64,000 bases of DNA from Brachypterus glaber (GCA_958510825.1 OY294045.1:96346988-96410987), one strand, 5' to 3'; positions 10,646 through 22,422 are shown, counted from the first letter of the stretch. Numbers and translations are program-made. Notes: generated by a model from the letters alone, not told the origin.

Positions 10646-10770
10646 GTGGAAAGTGAAAATCCATTAACACGTCTAAACCCGAAAGTGAAAGTTCTTTATA
10701 TCTTAATGGCCGTGAAAGCTTAAAATCTAAAATATTTTAATTAATTTGAATGACAAAAAATAGTACGTTT

Positions 10771-11745
10771 AATATGGAGTGACACTACCCAATTATCGGA
10801 CACTTTTTCACGTGTTTATAAAAAACAATTATGAACATATTTGAATCACAGCATAAGTATCATTTGACACTTATATCGTATTTTTTAAGCGCTAATAACT
10901 AATAAACAGTTATGTGTCAGCAGCCACGAAATATATAGCCTTTTTCTAAGCAAAGTAAGTAAGAAAAAGTTTATCTGTAAAATGATTTTTTTACTATTAG
11001 TTATTGTTAAAATGTCTCTTAAACTCTTTCTAATTCATAATATTGTAGGTTTTTACCAATTTAAACCACTTTTGATGTTATTTTAAAGATATTTTTATAT
11101 TAATACGGTGTCCGATAAATTTGACAATAAAATATAGACAGTTCCATATATCGGACGGCCGTCCGATATATAGTACAATCTATTTTTAACTTCCAATATA
11201 AAATAAAGGAAATATTTTTTTAAAACAAACGTTATATATAATGATTCTAACGAGTATAAAGCTTTTTCTACCCATTTATCGGACTAGCACTTTCTTTCAA
11301 ATAAGCCGTTTATTAGGCATTTTTAATAACTGTCCTATATTTGGGTCTACCCTATAATTTTGGAAGACCCAAATATCGGACACCATAAATTAATGAAGTC
11401 CATAGACTTGCAATATTATCTGGATGATTATTTGAGTATATCGCCAATTTCTTTTGTAGATCTCACCTATAGTTAATTATAATCATGCAATTAAGCATTT
11501 CTGTTTATAGAATCGTTATTTTAATTTTCTCATTAATTTAGTCAAGTAAAAACCTATGGGTGGTATAGGTATAATAATAATAGAAATTTTTATAAGGTTT
11601 TGTCATAAAACCTGCAGTAAGTTTATAAAAAATAATATATACCAACATTTGCATTATATTAATAAATTCTTTTTTTTTATTTATTCATTATACATAGTCC
11701 GATATTTAGGTCATTGTGTCCGATATTTGGGACATTCGTGCTTTT
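10771..11745. repeat. Non-autonomous element with many TATCGGACA motifs
   Basis: The motif tatcggac / gtccgata occurs at about 10795, 11106, 11146, 11157, 11277, 11375, 11696 and 11718 in both orientations. The outermost copies (tgacactacccaattatcggacac; gtgtccgatatttgggacattc) are imperfect inverted repeats. No ORF of note. The clustering suggests a transposase-binding subterminal array. Confidence 0.5.
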
Positions 11746-11788
11746 TTTCTTATTTTACTTAAAATTAAAAAACTATCAAAAATTAATA

Positions 11789-12525
11789 TACAGGGTGATC
11801 CATAACTGGCATGCCAAAATTTAAGAGGTGATTCTAGATCCAAAAATATAAAAAAAGTTCCTATAAAGGTTGGTCCGGAAATGAGCCCTAAGGGATCTAG
11901 GGCCCTTTAAAATTGTAATAAAAATAAGGTTTTTAATTAATAACTCGGGTACCGTTTAAGCTAGAGCGGCGAGCTTTTGCATGTATACTAGTATTAATAA
12001 GGGCAATAAGTTTATGTTAATTTATTTTTTTAATTTATCCAGAGGCGTGCCCAGACGGACAAAATATATGAGGCTTAAAAAATTTTTGCCCCAAACTTTT
12101 CTATGTGTATGTTTTTTGGATTTGTTGTAAAAAAATGTAGATTTCTAGAGTAAAAATACATATAAAATATCATATAGTGTAACACTGTAGGAGCAACCGT
12201 TATCAAAAAAAAATGGAATTAAGAGGAAGTAACATTTTGTGCCACCAAAAACGTTACTTTTTAAAAGGCTATTACTCCTTTAATATTAAATTTAGGTGTT
12301 TTGGTGTATAATACTTTTTTGCTCAGTTTTAAATGAAGAATCACCCTGCAGCATTAAAATGTTATTGGTGCTTTTTTTTGTTCCCCATTCAATACGTCAT
12401 CTTCGAAGGGCCGTAGCTCCCTTAGGGCTCATTTCCGGACCAACCTTTATAGGAACTTTTTTTATATTTTTGGATCTAGAATCACCTCTTAAATTTTGGC
12501 ATGCCAGTTATGGATCATCCTGTAT
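11789..12525. mobile_element. Palindromic element, family 3, copy 2
   Basis: TACAGGGTGATCCATAACTG at the left mirrors ttatggatcatcctgta at the right, and the arms are inverted-identical through most of the length. Flanks are TATA-like on both sides. It matches copy 1 at 3967-4702 closely, including the mirror-image internal ORF. Confidence 0.85.
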
Positions 12526-12578
12526 ATATAACTAAAATAAAAATAAAAATGACTAAATATCTTCCCCTTTCTAGTACC

Positions 12579-13262
12579 CTAAACACTGACCGCATTACCT
12601 CTTTGTATTGCTACACTCAACCTTACCCTAAAATACATGCCCTCATAAGGATTATGTGAAGTCTGATCCAGTTTATGGCAAACTTCGTTCAAAAGTTTTT
12701 TAGTGATAGGTCCAAAAGTACCAAATGTTTCGATTGCGATAGGGTAGAAAAGATAGTTTGAAGAAATTAAAATGAATTTATTAATTTTGCGACGCTCAGC
12801 CTTTTCAGCGGCCGCACCGGGACGATTGGCGCTCTCAGGTATGTTGGAAAATGCCAATGTGTCCGTGCAAGTAAAGTCCCAGACCAAACACTTTCCCCTG
12901 GAGTAGGGTACTAGAGACATACCATCTGGACGCTTTCCATCTATCCTTGCTAAAAGGTCTTCAGGTTCAAGAACAGGATGCAAGTTAATGGTTGTTAACG
13001 CTTTTTTTATGATTTCATTGGCCTCCAAATGTCTGCTATAGCGACCACTACTCCTAGAGCATGTTAGGCCATGCGTACCAGATTGGTCGACTTTACTCCC
13101 ACAGACACAGTCATGCACTTCAACAATATTGGAGCCCAGTCTCAAGCCAACACAAACCCGTAAAAGATCCTTATTTAAAAGTAAACCTAAATTTGAAATA
13201 GGAAGAGCGTTAAGCCAAAGACCAGATTCCTTTTGCTGGACAGCCTTAATTCGGGCCTTATC
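12579..13262 (-). pseudogene. Retroelement C-terminal domain (restriction-like nuclease type), copy 1
   Basis: The minus-strand frame reads from about 13262 (LWLNALPISNLGLLLNKDL, RVCVGLRLG) to a stop at 12579. It holds a Cys/His block (CVCGSKVDQSGTHGLTC), then GRYSRH, KRPDGMSLVPYSRGK with LVWDFTCTDT, and a terminal FYPIAIETFG ... RLSVAIQRGNA block. Proteins ending this way are commonly annotated as RT-related mobile element proteins in many invertebrates. The PD ... D-x-T spacing resembles a PD-(D/E)XK nuclease, which is inference. The 5' part is cut off by an ATT microsatellite at 13263. A second, more damaged copy is at 51871-52502. Confidence 0.65.
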
Positions 13263-13263
13263 C

Positions 13264-13321
13264 TTATTAGGTATTATTATTATTATTAATAATAATATTA
13301 GGTATTATTATTAATAATAAT
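13264..13321. repeat. ATT/AAT microsatellite
   Basis: Alternating runs of ATT and AAT units form a self-complementary stretch at the 5' break of the retroelement fragment. Confidence 0.8.
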
Positions 13322-13440
13322 AGCACAAATTGTACCTGATATTTTACAGTCAATGCAAAAATTTTCAATTAACTTTAAATGTTCATTTAACCTTTACAAG
13401 CATGGTGGGAAGTACCACCTACACTCTAATAGTATAATAA

Positions 13441-14355
13441 AGTAGAGGAAATGCGCCTAATTTCGGATGGTTTCCAAATTTCGGATAGTACTGTATTTAA
13501 GATACTGTCTGCAAAGGTAAACAGAAACCAATTTTTATGTGAAGCCAAAAGTCAAACTAAATCCGTCCTGTAATATGATAACGGTAGAGCTTCTCCTCTT
13601 TAAATGGCAGCACAAATCGTTTATATTGCAAATGGCAGTTTTGTGCTCAGTTGCATTATTATGCTTGTTTATTTTATAAATAATCGTTATAAAAGTTCGT
13701 GATTCTGTCTTGGGTAAGTTATGATGTTAGTTAAGTTGATCCACTATTCATAATTAAGCAATTTGAAAACGTAAACATTCTACAAATTTCTAATCTAAAA
13801 AGCAGAAAGTTGCCTAATTTCGGATAGACCATTTTTGTGCATTTGATTCCCAATTTCGGATATCCGCAAGGTAATTATTATTCAGGATAACCAACCATTA
13901 ATTATTATTTTTATAATGATACAACAAACTAAGATAAACAATTTTGAAAAAACGAAAATGACCTAAGATAGATACTAAGATATTCGAAATTGAGAATCTA
14001 AAATTATAGTTCCTATAGTATTTAGTAGAAAATCGCTTAATGATTAAATTACGTCTTAAATGTGAAGGAATAACAAGAAACATAAGCAATGGGATGCAGA
14101 TCTACTCTTGAAAAAAATTTTTCGGATATGTCCGAAATTAGGAGCCCTTTTTCAAATGCACAAAAATGCGCTGATTTTTTTTAACCGTGTTTTTTGGAAA
14201 AAATAAACTGTAATAAAATTGCTTTTATAATAAATCATGGTTCGCTATAATAAGTTGTATCTGGTTATATAAAAAAAATATCAAAAAGTAATACCGAGTA
14301 TTAAATATTGAATACATTGTAAATGGTATCCGAAATTAGGCGATTTTCCTCTACT
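13441..14355. mobile_element. Non-autonomous TIR element with AATTTCGGATA repeats
   Basis: The ends AGTAGAGGAAATGCGCCTAA and its near-complement at 14334-14355 are inverted. The motif cctaatttcggat is repeated internally near 13455, 13484, 13813, 13852, 14119 (both orientations). No transposase. The architecture resembles 10771-11745. Confidence 0.7.
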
Positions 14356-15439
14356 AGTTTCATAACGAGTGTTTTATACAATTTTTTCTATTTTGCTCTA
14401 AAATTAACAAAAACTTACATTTAAATTGATGACTGATTTAGGGATTTTTGTTTTGGTTTGACATTAACACCATGTTTAAAATTCTAAGAACAAATGATAT
14501 GTTGATATATTTTATGGTCATCTCTTCTCTTTTTTACTGCAATTAACCAAGCCACAATTTTAACATGGTAAAAATAACCTAAACACAAAATATTGTAGAA
14601 AATTCAACTTTAAAGCGACCATTTGCGACCATTTACCATTTGCACGGAAAACGTCAAGCGATAGGCCAGGTCTGTTGTCAACCCAAAAGAACAAAAAGTA
14701 CAGACCTCTTATGGGCCTATAAGAACACGCAAAATGCGTGTGATTATGAGCTTATAAGAGTCGCAAAATAGAAAAAAATTGTTTTGTGAAATTACTAACA
14801 ATATCGTAGGATATTTAATGCCACCGATTTTGCTAGTAATATTACATATCAACTTTGTAATTTAACTAAACTTTGTTGTAATCTTGTAAATTCATAAAAA
14901 TTTTTTTTTTTGTAATTTCACAACATTTACCTTTGATATTACTTAATAATTTGTGAAATTATTTCGCATTTTTACAATATTACATTATATCCTTGTAATT
15001 TTAAATGTTTTTTTTTTTGTGAAAAGCTAAAATGTTTGTATTTTTTTGTAAAATATTCAAGTATTTTCGCAAAATTTAGTAAATCCACAATAATATAGCG
15101 TTTTTATAACATAAAAATATAAAATCGCTGCAATAATGTTAGTATTTTTTTTTTTTAAATACAAACGTTTTTTTCAGCGTAGGTCATTATCATTTTTTTC
15201 ATTTTTTAATTAATATTTGTGTTTTTTTTTTGTAAATTTACAATAATATGTTAGAGAATCAAAAAAAAATATTAATCACGTTAAGGTTGATAAAACTAAA
15301 TACAGAAACTTTGCATCAAAGACCGCTTCTTCATGCAAAGTTTGCTAAAATTTTATATGCACATGTAGCATCTTTCGAGAGACTTTAAATTTGCTAATTT
15401 AGTAAATGGGACCCTCTATGCCTGCCATTGGGAATACAC
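14356..15439. other. AT-rich spacer, no gene seen
   Basis: Very AT-rich with many poly-T and poly-A runs. Only short tracks such as ttgtaa/ttacaa recur. No supported feature. Confidence 0.5.
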
Positions 15440-15453
15440 TATGTAGTCTACAG

Positions 15454-15744
15454 TTTAGTTTAGTTTAGTTTAGTTCAGTGCGGGGTTCACAGCCCTAAAC
15501 ACCTGGTCCCTAGGGACCTTTGTGTTAACCGCACAGATCTTCTCATATCATTCCTGTTTCTTTTATAAAGTCCAGGTACGGTTTCAGGGGAGTGTTCATG
15601 ATCTCGTTTGGTTCCAGCGAGTCGTTCCCAAAGTACCTCCATCTTAGCCCTATTAGAGATGGACATTCACATATGAGGTGATAGGGCTTCTCGTCCCCTT
15701 CCCCACATCTCCTGCACACGGGGCTCTTAGTCTGTCCTATTTTG
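15454..15744 (-). mobile_element. 291-bp 5'-truncated LINE with a 14-bp target-site duplication
   Basis: The minus strand encodes the C-terminal zinc-knuckle end of a non-LTR polyprotein (VCRRCGEGDEKPYHLICECP, then LRWRYFG), a stop, and a short UTR ending in tandem AAACT units (15454-15475 on +). It is flanked by a perfect direct repeat TATGTAGTCTACAG at 15440-15453 and 15745-15758. This is a textbook truncated LINE insertion. Confidence 0.9.
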
Positions 15745-15758
15745 TATGTAGTCTACAG

Positions 15759-16498
15759 CTTTCCCCTTTAACTCTTGTTAAAGGGGAAAAAACTTACAAG
15801 TTGCAAAGTTTATTAGAAGTACATAAAAATAAATAAATGTATATAAAAAAGGAATGTCATTACTATGTATAGAATCCCTATAGTAAAAAAGAACGTGTAG
15901 TTTGAGAGGTATGAAAGAAGTATGTTTTGCTTCATTTTTTACAGTGTATCTGTTTTTTTATCTTTACAGTGTACTTTTTTGTAGAATTTTAAGTTAAAAT
16001 TCCAAGTTAAATTATTTAGAGGCATGTTTCAAGTAATTTATTCATTTTCTGCAAATGGCAATTCAAAGAACTCAGCTTCAATTAGACGTAACGAGAAAAG
16101 CTACATCTATATTGAATCATTCTAGGTTTCTAAAATCGATCGAACAGTGGGCTATTCATGGAAATTTAAGCTTTTGTGGAAACCTAACCCGCAATGGACC
16201 AAAAGTGGCGTAACAAAAAAGGGACAAAACCCGTGATAAATTTGAAATAATAACACCAGCCCACAAAAAAATAATATCAATTACTCTAAATCAGACTATA
16301 TTTTTCTTACGTATTATTATAAAATTCAATTCAAGTACCCATAGTTAACCCTAGAACAACAAATCTTGCTTTTCGCACAAGTTCATGACCAGACAAACAT
16401 TTTGAGTACTTTTACGTTACATTTTATCAGTTCTAATCAAAGTAACAGATGTTTGAAAATGAGGCTAATTTTGCGGTCACTTTGTTTTCAGCGCTAAA
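15759..16498. other. Spacer, no recognised gene
   Basis: A 53-codon open frame starts at about 16063 but resembles nothing I know and lacks splice context, so it is not called as a gene. The rest is AT-rich. Confidence 0.4.
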
Positions 16499-17842
16499 CT
16501 AGATGAAACGTTGCAAGCACCCTGTCAAAACACCGGCACTATTGTACACTAGAGCCATCTAGTTTGCAAATTTCAAACTAGGTGTTTTGTTTGATTTTAA
16601 ATTCTGTATCTTTAAAACATTATATTCTAGCAAAATACTGTATATAACATTTTTTATAGGGCTTAAAAAGAGCTTTTATTTAAAATATAATTTTTTGAAG
16701 TCAGGTTATAAATATGTGAGATAAAAAAACTTTTACTACTTTAAACGCCAATATCTCGAAAACAATGCGTTTTAGGAAAACGTTGTTTATAACATTTTTT
16801 GACCAATTTAAAATTATCTTTTATATAAGTGCTAAATTAACCAAATACAATAATAATTGCCTTATTTATAAACAAAAAACGCCAAAAATAGGAGTTTTAC
16901 CCTATTTTTACCCCCTTACCCCCAATCGTTTACCCCCAAAATCTAGTCAGCTCTTCGGAATACGATAAGAAACAATATGCAGAAAACCGCAAGTCGATAT
17001 CTCATGTAGAAATGGAGTTAGAAAGTTTACACCCAGACAGACAGACAGACAGACGGACGCAAAATTTTTTTTTACTGATTTCGACGAATAGTCTAAAACG
17101 TCGAGAAATGTGAAAAAAACGTGGTCACAGATTTTGACTTTTCGGCGAAGATTTCAATACATCGGCACTCTTAGTAGCACTAAGTGCCGATGTAATTATA
17201 GTTATAGTGGTATGTGCTATACTCTTACAACGGAGCTAAAAACGACCATTCCGAGTCGAAACCAGTAAAAAAAATTTTTGCGCCCGTCTGTCTGTCTGTC
17301 TGTCTTTCTGGGTGTAAACTCTCTAAGTCCATTTCTACATGAGATATCGACTTTTTTGCATATTGTTTCTTATCGTATTCCGAGCTGATTAGATTTTGGG
17401 GGTAAACGATTGGGGGTAAGGGGGTAAAAATAGGGTAAAACTCCTATTTTTAGCGTTTTTTGTTTATAATTAAGGAAATTATTGTTGTATTTGGTTAATT
17501 TAGCACGTATATAAAATATAATTTTAAATTGGTCAAAAAATGTTATAAACAACGTTTTCCTAAAACGCATTGTTTTTGAGATATTGGCGTTTAAAGCAGG
17601 AAAAGGTTTTTTTAGCATATTTCACATATTTATAACCCGATTTCAAAAAATTATATTTTAAATAAAAGCTCTTTTTAAGCCCTATAAAAAATGTTATATA
17701 CAGTTTTTTGCTAGAATATAATGTTTTAAAGATACAGAATTTAAAATCAAACAAAACACCTAGTTTGAAATTTGCAAACTAGATGGCTCTAGTGTACAAT
17801 AGTGCCGATGTTTTGACAGGGAGCTTGCAACGTTTCATCTAG
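16499..17842. mobile_element. Palindromic element, family 4, full copy
   Basis: The termini CTAGATGAAACGTTGCAAGC are inverted at both ends. The arms (about 590 bp each) flank a 150-bp centre that holds a hairpin atcggcac/gtgccgat with ttagt/actaa. A short CAGA microsatellite sits in each arm. Half copies are at 18082-18803 and 56412-57119. Confidence 0.85.
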
Positions 17843-18081
17843 TTATGTTTTATATTACAGAAAAATATTAAAAAAACACATTTTTCTGTAATAATAAAAA
17901 AATTAGACCTTATTTTTTTTTACTCCAACTATAGGCAAAAAAACGAGCTGATCGAGATAAACGGAAAAAGGTTCCGAAATTAGCACATCAAATATAGTCG
18001 CAACTAAAATCTCCCCGGCAAATAATTTTTTTTTTGTAGAGCAGTGTTATTTTAACATGGCTATACTTCACAAACCAATAA

Positions 18082-18803
18082 CTAGATGAAACGTTGCAAG
18101 CACCCTGGCAAAACATAGACACTATTGTACACTAGCAATCTAGTTTGCAAATTTAAAACTAGGTGTTTTGTTTGATTTTAAATTCTGTATCTTTAAAACA
18201 TTATATTTAGCAAAAAACTGTATATAACATTTTTTATAGGGCTTAAAAAGAGCTTTTATTTAAAATATAATTTTTTGAAATCGGGTTATAAATATGTGAG
18301 ATATGCTAAAAAAACCTTTTACTGCTTTAAACGCCAATATCTAGAAAACAATGCGTTTTAGGAAAACGTTGTTTATAACATTTTTTGACCAATTTAAAAT
18401 TATCTTTTATATAAGTGCTAAATTAACCAAATACAATAATAATTGCCTTAATTATAAACAAAAAACGCTAAAAATAGGAGTTTTACCCCATTTTTACCCC
18501 CAAAATCTAATCAGCTCTTCGGAATACGATAAGAAACAATATGCAAAAAACCGCAAGTCGATATCTCATGTAGAAATGGAGTTAGAGAGTTTACACCCAG
18601 ACAGACAGACGGACGCAATTTTTTTTTACTGTTTTCGACTCAGAATGGTCTAAAACGTCGAGAAATGTGAAAAAAACGTGATCAAAGATTTTTCTTTTCG
18701 GCGAAGATTTCAATACATCGGCACTCTTAGTAGCACTAAGTGCCGATGTAATTATAGCTATAGTGGTATGTGCTATACTCTGACAACGGAGCTAAAATCG
18801 ACG
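18082..18803 (+). mobile_element. Family 4 element, half copy
   Basis: It matches the left arm plus centre of 16499-17842, starting at the same ctagatgaaacg end and ending after acggagctaaaa. The inverted second arm is absent. Confidence 0.8.
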
Positions 18804-19047
18804 CTAGGTAGAGTGACTCTAGAATTTAGTGTTCAAACATTCTTAACACAGTTGATATTTCTTCTATTCAGCGTTTTCTATGATTGCCTCCTTTGTGAAA
18901 TTTAAGTTGCCTAATATAAAAGACAAGGGAATATCCATTTCGTAGAATACGGAGTTTCATGATGAAATAACAGGAAGAGGGCAGTGTCGTTACGTGAAAA
19001 TTAATTTAATAAAGGAATAATATGAAAACTTAGTGCTGCCAATATAT
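18804..19047. other. Spacer, nothing recognised
   Basis: AT-rich sequence between two repeats. No ORF, TIR or RNA signal. Confidence 0.4.
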
Positions 19048-19652
19048 TTTTTGCACGACCAAGACTAAAACCTAATTTTACGCTTTCGTTTTCGGGACTA
19101 AACTTGCCATTTTTCTCCCTAGGGAATTAAAAATTACGGCAACCTTGATAATATTAAATTATTATACTCACTATGTGCTTTGCTGGTTCAAAAATTAGGT
19201 TTGGTGGTGTTTTGTAATAAATTAGCGATTCAAACGAATTTATTTAATTTTAACAAAGAAAACCTTTAAAAATAACATTTTTATAACAATTTATACATAA
19301 CTTAAAATTTATCATCTTCGTCCATTTTTTTGACGTTTGTGTCAACCATATTAAAAAACAATTGAAATCGCGATAGCCATGAAACTGACTGTTCGCAATT
19401 TACAGGCATCTTGATTAAATTACGAAAATAAAACAACCGATTTTAGATGCATGTTTTTTAATTTTAATTTTATCTACCTACCTAAATTATGTTTGGTCCT
19501 GCAAAAAATAGTGTATATACCTCAGGACTGAAACTTGGCTGTTTTAGTCCCTTGCATTTCTGTTTCCCTCGCTCGCTACTCTCGCTCAGGAAACACTAAT
19601 GCAGCGGGATTAAAACAGCCAGTTTAGTCCCTTGGTATATAAATAACTATTA
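19048..19652 (+). repeat. Dispersed 600-bp repeat, copy 1
   Basis: Starts at ttgcacgaccaagactaaaa and ends at tttagtcccttggtatata. The ends are weakly inverted (accaagactaaa / tttagtcccttggt). A hairpin tgtttccctcgctcg ... gctcaggaaaca lies near the 3' end. A second copy in the same orientation is at 54601-55204, with high identity by eye. Confidence 0.8.
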
Positions 19653-20004
19653 TAACTCAAGTGGTGATTCTTTTCATTATAAAGATGTTATGTGCATCAA
19701 TTTTTAACAGACTTTCAAAAAGAAGGAGGTTATCAATTCGACGTGTGTTTTTTTTTGTTTGTTCTCGTATAACTTTGGATCGAATGAACGGAATTTGATG
19801 AAACTTTTTGCAACTTAAAGAGGGCATTCATGACGTGGTCCCGTTTCAATTTGACGCTCGGATAACGCTGGATAAGCCGGATAATTAAGATAAATCTAAT
19901 CACTTAAAAACGGCTTAATTTGCTTCTACTACCAACAAAATTTTTAGAGAAATATATGATAACTCGGATAAGCCGGATAACTTGATTAAGGGGTCACTCA
20001 AATA
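19653..20004. other. Spacer, nothing recognised
   Basis: AT-rich. Two lines share the phrase gataagccggataa (19871 and 19965), a short direct repeat. No gene. Confidence 0.4.
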
Positions 20005-20865
20005 TTACGGTACACTGAAAATCTTTTAAATGCCGCTAAACTTGATTCTCTGGACCTGTAAAATTAAAATACCCAGAGAAAATGATACATTTTTTGCTTT
20101 TACCATAAGGCTGTCTTCCTCTATTCGCATCCGAAAGGTCTAAAAATTATGTCTAAAGCGGTTGCGAAATATATGGGCAACTCGAGGACATTCGTCAACA
20201 AGTTAGTGAAACGATACTCAAAAACGAAAAATGTTGACGACTTACCAGATCATGGCTCAGCAGGAAAAGTGTTGGCTAAGCACGAAAAGATTATTTTAAA
20301 CCTGTCCTCAATTAAGCCTGATGATGATTAAAACTGATGTAGAAAGGTTTAGATATATCGCGTGAAACAATCCGTGATTGAGAAGCTGGAGCTGCTAAAT
20401 TATATGTATAACTTAACACTCTGTGGTGTAAAATACCTTAAAAAAGGTCCCTAAACGAGTATAAATAAATACTACTAAATACTACTCATCTCCGGGCTCA
20501 CGACTTGAAGTGGCGAAGTTCCATAAAGAAACTTTCGTTAAGTGAAAAACGGAGAAAAACGACTTACTTGGGCCAAGGAAAACATAGATCAAGATTGGCC
20601 GTTCCAGTTGCCCGACGCGAACCCCATTGAGAATGTGTGGTAATTCATCAAGCACAAGCTTCGCGGAAAAAAGATATACACACAAAAGCAACTTTTACGG
20701 GACATTTGGAGGTGCTTTCCGTAGGAATATGCGGAAAATATCGTTCACAGTATGCCTTGACTGTGCCGGATGACAGGAACGATTTACTAAGTTATTTGCA
20801 TTGATCTGTCATTCATTGACGTAAAAAAAATTAGTTTAAATAAATTTCTAAATAAACAGTGCATG
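20005..20865 (+). pseudogene. Decayed Tc1-like transposase
   Basis: At 20149-20331 a helix-turn-helix-like segment (SKAVAKYMGNSRTFVNKLVKRY, then a basic linker) matches the N-terminal domain of Tc1 transposases. At 20585-20640 the C-terminal block reads WPFQLPDANPIENVW, equivalent to the family's WP-x-SPDLNPIENLW, followed by a degraded SMP block at 20750. The catalytic DDE core between is broken by stops. The ends may be near tacggtacactg (20004) and aacagtgcatgac (20855). Confidence 0.75.
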
Positions 20866-20893
20866 ACACGCTGTTACTTGACAGACTGTATTA

Positions 20894-20944
20894 ACGCCTT
20901 CGCCAAAATTGCAAATAATTTTAATTTGCAATTATGGCGAAGGC
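20894..20944. repeat. 51-bp hairpin (cgccttcgcca / tggcgaaggcg)
   Basis: CGCCTTCGCCAAAATTGCAA and its complement face each other across a short spacer. The same arm recurs inverted at 21742-21767, so the hairpin may mark the end of an 850-bp element from about 20920 to 21767. Confidence 0.6.
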
Positions 20945-21741
20945 GAGGGACAAGCCCTAATGGTTGGTTTATTTTAAAAGTTCGAAGTGGATATTTCAAC
21001 GTCGCGACGTCGCATGACCTAATTCTTTGGTTTGTTTTGGTTTTTCGTTTGTTTGGTACTTTTGTTTTTTTGGGGGGAGCGTAGCCCCCCATTTAAACGA
21101 GGGAATACAATTCTGACGAAAAATATACCTTAAAAGCTTTAAAAACCCTAAAAATCGGCCAAAAAAATACTGGACGTGGAAAAAGTCCAAATAGGTTGAC
21201 GGCTGACTATTACTTTAAAGTCTTGGGTGACGCCGACATTATTTTTTAGCTATTTAAGTTCGGTTTTGATCAATATGAAGGAAACCAATAAAAACATGTG
21301 TTAAAACAATCCTTTTTCTGTGATGCCGCAAAACAACTAACAGAAAACGCCGATAAAATACTAAAGAAAGAAGTTGTAATATATTAATAATATATATTCA
21401 TTACTCTGAACAGAGTGGGGCGGCGTCAGAAAAGGAAACCAATGCACCCCGATCGGAGTCAACCTGTTAAACTCTAAAAAGTTAAAAATATAAGTTACTT
21501 GTTTTTACTTGCCCCTACTGTCCCCCATTAGATGTTATTAGTTAAAACTATTGACAAGTTAATAACTTAAATCTATAATTATAATGATCAATTACATGTT
21601 TTATATTACATGTTTGTTTAACCTCGTATTATTCTACTTAATTAAGCAGTCCAAGGACTTGTGTGGGCTAGTAGTAGAGGAAACCACCAGCTTATACTGA
21701 CTTTCGAATCAGTTTTTATAGGGAGTGTCCGCTTCACTTAC
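20945..21741. other. Candidate body of a TIR element, no ORF recognised
   Basis: Lies between the inverted cgccttcgcca arms. Short ORFs on both strands overlap each other and show no known domain. Confidence 0.35.
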
Positions 21742-21789
21742 GCCTTCGCCAAATTGCAATTATTAATTAACTGAAAAATTCGGCAATTC

Positions 21790-21873
21790 GGCGCCAGTGA
21801 GAATCGAACTCAAACTAGTTTGCTAGTAGATTTATCATGTACAGACGCGGCAGACCACTACACCAATTCTCCC
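21790..21873 (-). ncRNA. tRNA-like sequence, probably the head of a tRNA-derived SINE
   Basis: On the minus strand an A-box-like TTGGTGTAGTGGTCTGC and a B-box-like AGTTCGATTCT lie about 40 nt apart, as in the internal Pol III promoter. The TGAG/CTCA T-stem forms, but the 5' GGGAGAA does not pair with the 3' TGGCGCC, so an intact functional tRNA is unlikely. Confidence 0.5.
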
Positions 21874-21940
21874 ATCAATTATAAGTTTTCATTAATAACA
21901 TATTCATATACGTAATAAAAATTAATGCATTCAAACTACA

Positions 21941-22341
21941 CTCTAAATTTGTCCGTCAATCTTAGTATTTTTAACTGTAATAATTAAAGCAAATTTACAA
22001 TGTCAAAATGTGAATTTACAATATTAATTAAATTAACGTCAATATTACTGGGTTTAGTAAAATCTCAGCTCTTTTCCTGTCGGTGCAATAATTTTGCATT
22101 AAAATTCATGCATGTGGTCAAAAAAGCCGGCACTTTTTCCCGAAAATTACAAGATCCCTTAATACTGCTTGAAATACACATTAAATTCGATGCTTAAATT
22201 ACTGTGAAATCACAGGTAAAAATTCAAATTTTTACAGAAAACAGTGAATTTACAGTACTGATTTAAATTTACCACTTTCTTTGCTGGCAACATATGACCT
22301 ACTTTATTTGCTGTAAAATTACCATATTTTTGTTTACAGTC
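21941..22341. mobile_element. TA-inserted MITE, single-unit copy
   Basis: The ends CACTCTAAATTTG and ...TTTACAGT are inverted (CACTSTAAAT) and next to TA. It is the inverse of the element at 44236-45160, whose internal unit is expanded there. No coding. Confidence 0.7.
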
Positions 22342-22422
22342 TAGGGACACTAGATCTAGGTCTTAAGTCAGCAAGGTCATAGACTTGCCTTGCTAACCTA
22401 AGACCTAGATCTAGTGTCCCTA
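22342..22422. repeat. 81-bp near-perfect palindrome
   Basis: TAGGGACACTAGATCTAGGT with its complement at the other end, a single hairpin with a loop of about 10 nt. It lies about 150 bp upstream of the adenylate-kinase-like ATG. Confidence 0.85.

Larger units (their letters stand above)
9395..10735 (-). mobile_element. Penelope-like retroelement with inverted terminal repeats
   Basis: The minus-strand coding part is at 9554-10645. About 100-bp inverted repeats flank it: 9405-9503 (ending cgtttcgtctctcactactagag) and its complement at 10625-10725. Penelope-like elements often carry such inverted or partial LTR-like copies. The outer boundary is set only approximately. It is 5'-truncated in RT. 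Confidence 0.8.

Noticed and set aside
15441..15760. CRISPR-like or phage-like features anywhere in the window
   Set aside because: Direct repeats seen here are target-site duplications, microsatellites or duplicated exons; there is no spaced repeat array, and the sequence is clearly eukaryotic.
16063..16224. 53-codon frame starting MAIQRTQLQLD
   Set aside because: Short, no recognisable domain, no splice or promoter context.
16750..17760. Short ORFs such as MRFRKTLFITFFDQFK repeated at several places
   Set aside because: They repeat because they lie in family 4 palindromic elements; AT-rich composition explains the Phe/Lys/Asn-rich content.
21790..21873. Functional tRNA gene
   Set aside because: A and B boxes are present, but the acceptor stem does not pair and no clean anticodon arm forms.
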